This document shows positions 57,295 through 64,000 of a stretch of 64,000 bases of DNA, one piece after another. The position numbers were made by a program, and so were the translations under genes. The DNA is from Mycobacterium sp. 852013-50091_SCH5140682. GTDB taxonomy: Bacteria > Actinomycetota > Actinomycetes > Mycobacteriales > Mycobacteriaceae. The notes beneath the pieces were generated by a model. It saw only the letters and a list, made by a program, of their open reading frames with translations, searched no databases and was not told the origin of the DNA. Every line of letters begins with the position of its first letter. The stretch's first letter is position 1. The DNA lies in the NCBI RefSeq assembly GCF_001665685.1, contig NZ_LZTB01000046.1, forward strand, positions 1 to 64,000. The letters run 5' to 3'.

Positions 57295-59135
57295 GTGGTT
57301 TCCAGGCCTTCCAAGTCGCCCTGGTCCCGCCATGCCTTGAGCAGGTCCCCGAACGCGTAGAAGCCCGGACCGTACGGCTCGCCTAAATGAGATCGAATCC
57401 CCTCCGCGTCCTTTCCAACCCCGCCACCTTCGTTGTTGTAGTAGCCGGGCGTGCATTCGGCGTCGAATGCCGAGGTATCGATGTAGGACTCCTTGATGGT
57501 TCGGCACCAGCCGTCCTGGGCGTGCCGGCTGGGCTCGACGGTGGTGATGCCCCGGCTGAGCGCCTCGGCGATCACGTAGGCGATATGTTCGCCCTGCAGT
57601 TCGTAATTGGCCGCGATGTTGGCCGAGATACCGACCTGGGTGAACCCGGTGAAGAACTGGTTGGGGAATCCGCGGCTGGTCATGCCGTGCAGGGTCTCGT
57701 AGCCATCGGCCCACGCGTCGTACAGCGACAGGCCGTCACGACCTGTGATGGTGTCGATGGAGTAGCGTCTGCTGATCTCGGTGGTGATCTCGAAGCCGCT
57801 GGCGAAGATGATGCAGTCGACTTCGTATTCGCGGCCGTTGGCGACGATGCCCGTGGCGGTGATCCGTTCCACGCCTTTGACTTCGGACACGTCGACCAGG
57901 GTGACATTGGGCCGGTTGAAGGTCGGCAGATAGTCGTCGTTGGAACAGGGCCTCTTGCACAGGAACCGGTAGTACGGCTTGAGGGCTTCGGCGGTGTCGG
58001 GATCGTCGACGAGCGCCTCGACCCGGCGGCGCAGCCGCTCCATGACCTTGTAGTCCTCTTCTTCGCGCAGACCCATGAACTGCTCGGGGGTCATCGCCGC
58101 CGGGTCCGGCAGGGCCAGCACCCGCGCTGCGGTGTTGCGCCCCAGCTCGGTCCAGAAGTCGCACACCAGGTCCGGCTGCCCCAACGCCATGCCTTCGAAA
58201 GTCCAGGCGTGGAAGTTGCGTTGGCGTTCCTTCTGCCAGCCCGGCTGCAGCGTCTTGACCCACTCGGGGTCGGTCGCGGTGTTGTTGCGTACGTCCACGG
58301 TCGATGGTGTGCGTTGGAACACGTACAGGTGCTGAGCATCTCGCCCGAGGTACGGCACCAGCTGCACCCCGGTGGCGCCGGTGCCGATCAGTGCGACCTT
58401 CTTGTCGGCCAGCTTGTTTAGTCCGCCCGAGCTGTCGCCTCCGGTGTAGTCGTAGTCCCAGCGCGACGAGTGGAACATGTGCCCGGCGAAGTCTCTGATG
58501 CCCGGGATACCCGGCAGCTTGGGCCGATTGAAGGATCCGGAGGCCATCACCACGAACCGGGCCCGGATATCGTCGCCACGGTTGGTGCTGATCCGCCACC
58601 GCTGGATGTCGTCCTCCCACGTCAAGCCCTTGACCTGGGTCGAGAAGATGGCGCCGTCGTAGAGGCCGTAGTGCTTGCCGATGTTGCGGCAGTGCTGCCA
58701 GATCTCCGCACCGTCGGCGAACTTCTTGCTCGGCATGAAGTCGAGCTCTTCGAGAAGCGGTATATAGCAGTAGGATTCGTTGTCGCACTGGATGCCCGGA
58801 TAGCGGTTCCAGTACCAGACCCCGCCGAAGTCTCCGCCCATCTCGATGATGTGCACGTCCTCGACGCCGGCCTTCTTCAAATACGCACCGGTGAGCAGAC
58901 CGGCGAAGCCGCCACCGAGCACGGCCACGTCGATGTCGACATCGACAGAGTCCCGCTCGACGTACGGGGTGTGCGGGTCGACCTCGCCAAACGCGGAGAA
59001 CTGCTCTCCGGTCTGCACATACTGCCGGGAACCCTCTGTGCGCAACCGCTTCTCGCGCTCGACGCGGTACTTCTCGCGTAGCGCCTCGATGTCGATGTCG
59101 GTGGGGGTGTCGGTGGGCCCGCACTCGTCGGTCAT
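57291..59135 (-). CDS. Type I Baeyer-Villiger-like flavin monooxygenase
   Basis: This is a 614-residue NADPH/FAD monooxygenase that typically inserts oxygen next to a ketone to give an ester or lactone. It has the FAD site VAVLGGGFAGLLTG (74-79 GxGxxG) and the NADP site GTGATG (251-256). The type I fingerprint FAGHMFHSSRWD (216-227), matching FxGxxxHxxxW(P/D), lies between them. The N-terminal extension (IDIEALREKYRVEREKRLRTEG) is that of the cyclopentadecanone/steroid-monooxygenase group. It starts at ATG 59135 overlapping the LLM stop (ATGA). A cyclic ketone substrate is inferred. Confidence 0.94.
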   Translation of the reverse strand: MTDECGPTDTPTDIDIEALREKYRVEREKRLRTEGSRQYVQTGEQFSAFGEVDPHTPYVERDSVDVDIDVAVLGGGFAGLLTGAYLKKAGVEDVHIIEMGGDFGGVWYWNRYPGIQCDNESYCYIPLLEELDFMPSKKFADGAEIWQHCRNIGKHYGLYDGAIFSTQVKGLTWEDDIQRWRISTNRGDDIRARFVVMASGSFNRPKLPGIPGIRDFAGHMFHSSRWDYDYTGGDSSGGLNKLADKKVALIGTGATGVQLVPYLGRDAQHLYVFQRTPSTVDVRNNTATDPEWVKTLQPGWQKERQRNFHAWTFEGMALGQPDLVCDFWTELGRNTAARVLALPDPAAMTPEQFMGLREEEDYKVMERLRRRVEALVDDPDTAEALKPYYRFLCKRPCSNDDYLPTFNRPNVTLVDVSEVKGVERITATGIVANGREYEVDCIIFASGFEITTEISRRYSIDTITGRDGLSLYDAWADGYETLHGMTSRGFPNQFFTGFTQVGISANIAANYELQGEHIAYVIAEALSRGITTVEPSRHAQDGWCRTIKESYIDTSAFDAECTPGYYNNEGGGVGKDAEGIRSHLGEPYGPGFYAFGDLLKAWRDQGDLEGLETT

Positions 59136-60304
59136 ACGTTGGCCTTCTCCGGCAGCGCGGCGGCGTGCAGCGGGGCGTCCATGTCGTGCACGGCGGGCAG
59201 CACCTCTTCGGCGAACAGCCGGACGCTGTCGTAGGCCTTCTCGTACGGCATGGTGCCGAACTGCGGCACGATGGTGACCTCGCAGAACGAGCACGCCTCC
59301 TGCGCGGCCTTGAGCTTGTCGAACACCGTCTCGGGCGTGCCGATCAGCAGGTTCGAGGCGTGGTATCCGGGTGGGCCGCCCTTCTTCTGATTGCCGACCT
59401 CCGATGCCAGCAGGGCGGTGGCACTCGCCTCGCGGGCGGCGTAGGCCTCATACCCCTTGACGCCCTCGAAGTTCGACGCGTCGGCAAAGCCGTAGTGGAC
59501 GTTGACGTCTCGGTTGGCGGTCCAGATCCACTCTGCGGTGTCTTGAGCCTGGGCTTCGGATGGCACGCAATACATGAACATCACGTTCTTCGGTTGGCAC
59601 GGCCCGAGACCTTCCTCGGCACGGAAGGTGTTGACCTTGCGGACCTCCTCGCCGGCGTCGGTGATCGGCTTGTTGCCGACGAACAGCGGCACCATGCCGC
59701 GGCGAGACAGGATCTCGAGCGACTCCGCGGTAGAGGACGAGCTGTAGATGCGGTCGAACAGGTCGGTGCTGATCGGCTCAGGCCGCAACGACATCTCCGG
59801 GAACGAGAAGATCTTGCCGTCGTAGGAGAACCGCTCACCGGAGAACGCGAGCTTGAGGATGTCCAGCGTCTCGTTGAACCGGTCGCGGCTCTCCTCGCGC
59901 GGGACGCCGACCGCGGCGAACTCAGCCTTGGATACACCCCGGCCGAGGCCGATGGTGGTGTAGCGGCCGTTGGAGACGATGTCGAGGTACGCGATCTGGG
60001 TCGCCAGCCGGATCGGGTTCCACCACGGGACCACCGCGACGAACGTGCCAAGGCTGACCCGTTCGGTGCGCCCGGCGAAGTAGGTGAGCGCCTGAATGGG
60101 GTTGGGCGTCATGCCATATGGCGTGCCGTGGTGCTCGGGGAACCAGATCCCGTCAAAGCCCAGCGGTTCGGCGAGATCGCCGAGGGCCAGAGCCGCCTGC
60201 ACACACTTGTAGTCCGGCGTGACGGGCGGACGGGTGAAGTCGCCGGCGAGCACGCGTTCCCAATCGTGGGAGTTCTGCGCCCCGGTACCCAAATTAACTT
60301 TCAT
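59132..60304 (-). CDS. LLM-class flavin-dependent monooxygenase (LuxAB-like)
   Basis: This is a 390-residue luciferase-like TIM-barrel enzyme. VQAALALGDLAEPLGFDGIWFPEHHGTPYGMTPNPIQALTYFAGRTERVSLGTFVAVVPWWNPIRLATQIAYLDIVSNGRYTTIGLGRG shows the bacterial-luciferase alpha pattern. Such enzymes use FMNH2 (or F420) and often hydroxylate or cleave aliphatic or terpenoid substrates; no reductase is beside it. The ATG at 60304 is close to the Rieske gene stop (60370), with a hairpin between the two. Confidence 0.92.
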   Translation of the reverse strand: MKVNLGTGAQNSHDWERVLAGDFTRPPVTPDYKCVQAALALGDLAEPLGFDGIWFPEHHGTPYGMTPNPIQALTYFAGRTERVSLGTFVAVVPWWNPIRLATQIAYLDIVSNGRYTTIGLGRGVSKAEFAAVGVPREESRDRFNETLDILKLAFSGERFSYDGKIFSFPEMSLRPEPISTDLFDRIYSSSSTAESLEILSRRGMVPLFVGNKPITDAGEEVRKVNTFRAEEGLGPCQPKNVMFMYCVPSEAQAQDTAEWIWTANRDVNVHYGFADASNFEGVKGYEAYAAREASATALLASEVGNQKKGGPPGYHASNLLIGTPETVFDKLKAAQEACSFCEVTIVPQFGTMPYEKAYDSVRLFAEEVLPAVHDMDAPLHAAALPEKANV

Positions 60305-60319
60305 TACGGCTCCTTACTG

Positions 60320-60376
60320 CGCGATTTGTGTGCGTTTGGCGGCGGTGAGCGCCGGTGGATGCACACAAATCACGCG
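60320..60376. repeat. Imperfect palindrome/hairpin between Rieske and LLM genes
   Basis: GATTTGTGTGC (60323-60333) pairs perfectly with GCACACAAATC (60361-60371). The stem continues by 3 bp beyond a 2-nt bulge, and the 27-nt loop holds GGCG/CGCC that can fold again. It overlaps the Rieske stop codon and could regulate or process the operon mRNA, or be a dispersed mycobacterial palindrome. Confidence 0.55.
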
Positions 60377-61713
60377 AGGTTCTGGGGCTCTCCGGTGCCC
60401 ATGTACTTGGAAAGTTGGTAGTGCAGGTTGACGGTGCTGCGTTCGCGGTACGGATTCGGCTTGGTGCCCGGGAATCCGGCGGACTTCATCCCCTGCTGGA
60501 CCGCGGCCATGTTCGAGAAGTCCTGTGGTAGCACCGAGCGCCAGTTCGGGCTGTCGGCCGGGGTGTACACCCATTCGGTCTGGGGTTCTTGACCTTTGGG
60601 GTACAGCTCGAACACGCTCACCTCGAAGATGCACTTGTCGGGGTTGTAGCCCGGATCGGGCCGGGCGCTGTAGCACAGGGCGCTGGTGAGACCCTGCCCG
60701 ATCTGGAAGTTGGGGAAGAGCTGCCACGCGGTACCGCTCTGGCCGAGGATGTCCGGCGGGATGGTCGGCCAGGTCACGCCGCGCGCCTCGTCATCGCGCC
60801 GGGCCGAGGTCAGCCAGTGCTCGAGCACCTTGTCGGCCGGGGTGCCCTCGGGCAGTTCGTCGACGAGGCGCTTGGCGGCGTTGACCAGGGTCTGCGTGGT
60901 GGTCGCGTTGGTCTCTTCCATGGTGTAGACCTGCATTTCGGCCGTCGAGATCCGGGGGTCCCCGGTGCCGAGCCGAATCTTGGACTTGGTCTCCTCCAGA
61001 TCATCCGGGGCGTCGTAGCCGATATTGGAGTGGCGGCCCTGCGCTTTCGCCCAGCCTTTGAATTCGCCGAACTTGTTGAACTCCGGATGTGTGGTGAACA
61101 CGTGGTAGGTCTCGTTGAAGGCTTCCATCGCGACTTTCCAGTTGCAGTCGAAGTTCAGCCATTTGCGCCACTTGTAGCGCATGTTCTCCAGACCGAACGG
61201 GTCGAGGATCTTGGCGGCGGGAAAGAGGAAGTCCGCCAACGGTTCCGGGTCCGGGTCCATGTTGATGAACAGCCAGCCGCCCCAGGTGTCCACATGGACA
61301 CGGCTCAGCCGGGTGTTCTCCGGGGTCAGCGCGCCCTGCCAGTCGTCCTGTTCGCGGATGTGGGTGCAGGCCCCGCCCAGATCGTAGGTCCAGCCGTGGA
61401 ATCCGCAGACGAACGACTTGCGGGTGCGGGCACAGGCGTTCTTGGCGCCCTTCGGGGTGTCGATCAGCCGCCGGCCACGATGCATGCACACGTTGTGGTG
61501 GGCGGCGAATTCGTCGGAGCCGGTACGCACGACGATGATCGAGTCATCGAGGATGTCGTAGGTGAGGTAGCTGCCGACTTCGGGCAGGTCCTCGACGCGG
61601 CCGACCTGCTGCCACACCCTGCGCCACAACCGATCTCGTTCGGCACGTGCGTAGTCCGGTGAGAGGTAGGCGTCCACGCCGATGGTCATGGGGCTGGATA
61701 GTTCTTCTGTCAC
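60370..61713 (-). CDS. Rieske non-haem iron oxygenase, alpha subunit
   Basis: This 447-residue ring-hydroxylating oxygenase large subunit has [2Fe-2S] ligands C76-x-H78 (CMHRG) and C103-x2-H106 (CGFHGW), and mononuclear-iron histidines H204 and H209 in NETYHVFTTHPEF. The C-terminal catalytic domain is full length. No beta subunit, ferredoxin or reductase gene is nearby, so electron supply must come from elsewhere. This is common for KshA-like alpha-only oxygenases. It starts at GTG 61713 overlapping the SDR stop by 4 nt; an internal ATG at 61689 is possible. Confidence 0.94.
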   Translation of the reverse strand: MTEELSSPMTIGVDAYLSPDYARAERDRLWRRVWQQVGRVEDLPEVGSYLTYDILDDSIIVVRTGSDEFAAHHNVCMHRGRRLIDTPKGAKNACARTRKSFVCGFHGWTYDLGGACTHIREQDDWQGALTPENTRLSRVHVDTWGGWLFINMDPDPEPLADFLFPAAKILDPFGLENMRYKWRKWLNFDCNWKVAMEAFNETYHVFTTHPEFNKFGEFKGWAKAQGRHSNIGYDAPDDLEETKSKIRLGTGDPRISTAEMQVYTMEETNATTTQTLVNAAKRLVDELPEGTPADKVLEHWLTSARRDDEARGVTWPTIPPDILGQSGTAWQLFPNFQIGQGLTSALCYSARPDPGYNPDKCIFEVSVFELYPKGQEPQTEWVYTPADSPNWRSVLPQDFSNMAAVQQGMKSAGFPGTKPNPYRERSTVNLHYQLSKYMGTGEPQNLA

Positions 61714-62585
61714 TGATGCCTCCTCATGGCCGCGCGAAAGTCGTCGTCCTTCAGGAACAGCGAGGTGTTGTCGGGGCCGAGATGCGTCCAGCGCAGGTTG
61801 AGCCCGCCGTCGACCAGCAGGGTCTGGCCCGTGATGTAGCTCGACAGATCCGACAGCAGAAACAGGATCGCGCCGGCCTGTTCCTCGGGCGTGCCGCGTC
61901 TGCCCATCGCGATGGCGCGGCGGTCCCGGTCCGGATCGGTGTCGACATATGTTGCCGAGGCAGCGGTTTCGGTGACACCGGGTGCGACGGCATTGACTCG
62001 GATACCGTCGGCGGCGAGTTCGGCGGCCATGGTCCGCGTGGCTGCGACAATCGCGGCCTTCGCGGTGCCGTACGCAATGTGGTACGGCGCGGTGTTCATC
62101 CCGCTGATCGACGACACCGAGACGATCGAACCTGCGTTGCCCCGTGCGCGGATCTCCGCTGCGACGGCCTGGCTCATGAAGAACATGGTTTCGAGGTTCG
62201 CCGTGAACAATTCGCGCCAGTCGGCCCGGGTGACCCGCGTCGCAGGCATCCACGTCTGCGGCGCGGCCCCACCGGCGACATTGACCAGGCCGTACAACAT
62301 TCCCCCGGCACGGCGCGCCTCGTCGAGCACGGTGGCGATCCCGGCATCGGTCGCGGCGTCGGCGACCACCGGCAGCACGCTCAGGCCCTGATCGACCAGG
62401 GGACCGACATGGGCGTCGAGGTTGTCCCGCGACCGGCTGACCGCCACGACGGTGGCACCCGCCTCGGCCGCCAGCCGCGTGACGCTGGTGCCGATGCCAC
62501 CGCCACCAGCGCCCGACACCACCACGACCCGGCCGGCCAAACTCAGCTGACTGTCCACAGCGGAACCTATTTGTCCGGACAACAT
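61710..62585 (-). CDS. SDR-family NAD(P)-dependent oxidoreductase
   Basis: This is a 291-residue SDR with a glycine-rich cofactor loop (VVVVSGAGGGGIGTSVTRLAAEAG), NVAGGA in place of NNAG, catalytic Ser in VSVSSISG, and Y-x3-K in [17 protein letters not shown]. It probably oxidises the alcohol made by the oxygenases to a ketone. ATG 62585 has a GAAGAG ribosome site and a TAGTGT -10 about 25 nt upstream; a GTG at 62558 is an alternative. The palindrome TTGTCCGGACAA covers codons 2-5, so a repressor would sit just inside the gene. It is the first gene of the minus-strand run. Confidence 0.92.
   Translation of the reverse strand: MLSGQIGSAVDSQLSLAGRVVVVSGAGGGGIGTSVTRLAAEAGATVVAVSRSRDNLDAHVGPLVDQGLSVLPVVADAATDAGIATVLDEARRAGGMLYGLVNVAGGAAPQTWMPATRVTRADWRELFTANLETMFFMSQAVAAEIRARGNAGSIVSVSSISGMNTAPYHIAYGTAKAAIVAATRTMAAELAADGIRVNAVAPGVTETAASATYVDTDPDRDRRAIAMGRRGTPEEQAGAILFLLSDLSSYITGQTLLVDGGLNLRWTHLGPDNTSLFLKDDDFRAAMRRHQ
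62571..62582. promoter_or_regulatory. Palindromic operator TTGTCCGGACAA (site 1)
   Basis: This is a perfect 12-bp palindrome immediately downstream of the SDR start codon. A near copy (site 2, 62666-62677) lies 95 bp away, before the divergent gene. Both are preceded by CCTAT. The symmetry suggests a GntR/FadR- or TetR-type dimer; no regulator gene of that type is adjacent in the window. Confidence 0.6.
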
Positions 62586-62665
62586 ACGATGCTCTTCATA
62601 TGAGAGAACACTATTCCGCAGGCATTATTCGCCCGTCAAGGGCATCCGAGCGTCATTCAGCCCTA

Positions 62666-62677
62666 TTGTCTGGACTA
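62666..62677. promoter_or_regulatory. Palindrome-like operator TTGTCTGGACTA (site 2)
   Basis: This agrees with site 1 at 10 of 12 positions. It lies 11 nt upstream of the TAACGT -10 hexamer (62689-62694) of the SMP-30-like gene, where binding would hinder that promoter. Confidence 0.5.
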
Positions 62678-62702
62678 TGACGCCTTGCTAACGTCCGACA
62701 TC

Positions 62703-64000
62703 GTGAGCTCGGATGCGCGGTACCCGTCGACCCCGTCAACAGACGCGAGCTGGCAGCTGCAGCGCATCACCGCGCCGAGCCGGCTGTTCGGCGCGAACGG
62801 CCTGCGCACCGGGCCTGACGGCCGCATCTACGTCGCTCAGGTGACGGGCAGCCAGATCAGCGCAGTCGATGTCGACACCGGGAGCGTGGAAACCGTCAGC
62901 GCCACAGGCGGCGACATCATCGCTCCCGACGACGTGGCATTCGACGGGCACGGGAACCTGTACGCCACCGAGGTGATGGACGGCCGCGTGAGCGTGCTCG
63001 AACGCACGGGCACCGCTCGAGTGCTCCGCGATGACGTGCCGTCGGCCAACGGCATCACCTTCGACCGCGGCAGGCTGTTCATCGGCGAATGTCGCGAAGG
63101 CGGCCGGCTGATGGAGTTCGACCTGAGCGGAGGTGCTCCGCGCGTACTACTGGACAACGTGCCGTCGCCCAACGCGATGGAGGTCGGCCCGGACGGGTTG
63201 CTGTACTTCCCGGTGATGGGAGCCAACGAGATCTGGCGCATCGATCCGTCCGGCGGCCAACCACAGGTGGTCGCTACCGATCTCGGCGTCCCGGACGCGG
63301 TCAAGTTCGACGCGCAGGGACTCATCGTGTCCACGCAGGTGGCCAGCGGCCAGGTGCTGCGGATCGACCCACGCACCGGCGATCAACGCCTGCTGGCCCA
63401 GCTTTCACCCGGCCTGGACAACCTGACCTTCGTCGACGGCAGGCTGTTCGTGTCCAACTTCACCGGAGAGATCACCGAAATCACGCCCTCGGGCACGTCG
63501 ACGCTGCTGCCGGGCGGACTGAACTGGCCGCTGGACCTCACCCTCGACACCAATGGCGATCTCTACATCGCCGACGGCACCTTCTTCTACCGGGTGGACG
63601 CCGACGGTGGACTGCAGACCGCAGGCATGCTGTTCACACCGGGCTATCCGGGCTTCTTGCGTGGCGTGACCACCTGCGGCCCAGGCGAATTCGTCGTCAC
63701 CACAGCAGCCGATACGGTGGCCCGATACCGACCGCGCACAGGCGAGAGCGACGTGATCGTTGTCGGCGTGGACCAGCCCTACGGCGTGGCCCTGGCATCG
63801 GACGGGACGCCCGTGGTGGTCGAGCAGGGCGCCGGGCGTCTTCTGGCGGTCCGGACGGGCGTGGTGGACGTGCTGGCCGACGGGCTCGACCACCCGGTCG
63901 GGGTGACGTTCGGGCCCGACGGCACACCGCTGGTGTCGGTCGCGGGCGCCGTGGTCCAGGTGACCGGCTCAACGGTGGTATCGCTGGTCGAAGGCCTGGA
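62703..64000 (+). CDS. SMP-30/gluconolactonase-like beta-propeller protein (3' end outside window)
   Basis: This open frame begins at GTG 62703 and runs without a stop to the window edge (432 codons visible). It is a repeated six-blade propeller pattern: FGANGLRTGPDGRIYVAQVTGSQISAVDVDTG, IIAPDDVAFDGHGNLYATEVMDGRVS, VPSANGITFDRGRLFIGECREGGRLMEFDL, VPSPNAMEVGPDGLLYFPVMGANEIWRIDP and more. N-G-I/M and P-D-G loops match the SMP-30/LRE lactonase family. With the Baeyer-Villiger enzyme opposite, hydrolysis of a lactone is the obvious role (inference). A TAACGT -10 ends 8 nt before the GTG, so it is probably leaderless. No signal peptide is visible. Confidence 0.88.
   Translation, partial: MSSDARYPSTPSTDASWQLQRITAPSRLFGANGLRTGPDGRIYVAQVTGSQISAVDVDTGSVETVSATGGDIIAPDDVAFDGHGNLYATEVMDGRVSVLERTGTARVLRDDVPSANGITFDRGRLFIGECREGGRLMEFDLSGGAPRVLLDNVPSPNAMEVGPDGLLYFPVMGANEIWRIDPSGGQPQVVATDLGVPDAVKFDAQGLIVSTQVASGQVLRIDPRTGDQRLLAQLSPGLDNLTFVDGRLFVSNFTGEITEITPSGTSTLLPGGLNWPLDLTLDTNGDLYIADGTFFYRVDADGGLQTAGMLFTPGYPGFLRGVTTCGPGEFVVTTAADTVARYRPRTGESDVIVVGVDQPYGVALASDGTPVVVEQGAGRLLAVRTGVVDVLADGLDHPVGVTFGPDGTPLVSVAGAVVQVTGSTVVSLVEGL

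Overview
The window is high-GC, densely packed actinobacterial DNA with the gene content of a fast-growing mycobacterium (Mycolicibacterium, M. smegmatis group). The basis is mycobacterial Ku and LigD, a DUF222/HNH (13E12-type) gene under a perfect mycobacterial SOS box, an Rv1733c-like membrane protein, F420/LLM oxidoreductases, many FadE-type acyl-CoA dehydrogenases and leaderless promoters. The species call is inference from gene content; no search was run. I see no insertion sequence, prophage, CRISPR array, rRNA or integrase. One tRNA is present (Arg, CCU anticodon).

Layout. 0-6 kb: MFS exporter, DUF5709 protein, secreted protein, a leaderless acyl-CoA dehydrogenase divergent from a TetR regulator over a palindromic operator, a second acyl-CoA dehydrogenase and a VOC protein. 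6-18 kb is a DNA-repair/polyol block: a mini helix-hairpin-helix protein translationally coupled to RNase HI, LigD, then a complete polyol divergon (SorC regulator plus binding-protein/permease/ATPase genes on the minus strand, mannitol-type dehydrogenase plus PfkB kinase on the plus strand) and finally Ku. ligD sits 9 nt behind the transporter ATPase gene and ku 22 nt behind the kinase gene, so both halves of bacterial NHEJ lie at the distal ends of two divergent sugar-alcohol operons that share one control region. 18-30 kb: FAD oxidoreductase, the SOS-box HNH gene, a DUF1835 protein, an SDR plus dihydrodipicolinate-reductase-like pair behind a KstR-type box, an Nramp transporter behind a DtxR/IdeR-like box, a GGCT/poly-gamma-glutamate-hydrolase fusion and an LLM oxidoreductase. 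As I recall it, much of this matches the order around Rv0923c-Rv0938 of M. tuberculosis.

30-39 kb: APC permease, Rv1733c-like protein and tandem universal stress protein with DosR-like sites, a 736-aa membrane-anchored protein with an RsdA-like ectodomain, WGYD repeats and a proline-rich tail, tRNA-Arg, RtcB RNA ligase, a decayed methyltransferase, a translationally coupled ESX-like pair and a small secreted peptide. 39-44.9 kb: non-canonical thiolase, carotenoid oxygenase and a double-HxlR regulator in one operon, then GNAT, membrane, cupin and CFP30B-like VOC genes.

45-64 kb: an E3-E1alpha-E1beta-E2 2-oxoacid (pyruvate- or acetoin-type) dehydrogenase operon, a PucR regulator, and a long minus-strand catabolic run: SDR, Rieske oxygenase, LLM monooxygenase, Baeyer-Villiger monooxygenase, SDR, CaiB/BaiF CoA transferase and two large/small acyl-CoA dehydrogenase pairs, almost all joined by 4-nt overlaps. 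It is divergent from an SMP-30/gluconolactonase-like beta-propeller gene that runs off the window. Together they spell hydroxylation, ketone formation, lactone formation, lactone opening, CoA activation and beta-oxidation, that is, a candidate alicyclic-ring degradation pathway of unknown substrate. Paired TTGTCYGGACWA sites between the two arms are the likely operators.
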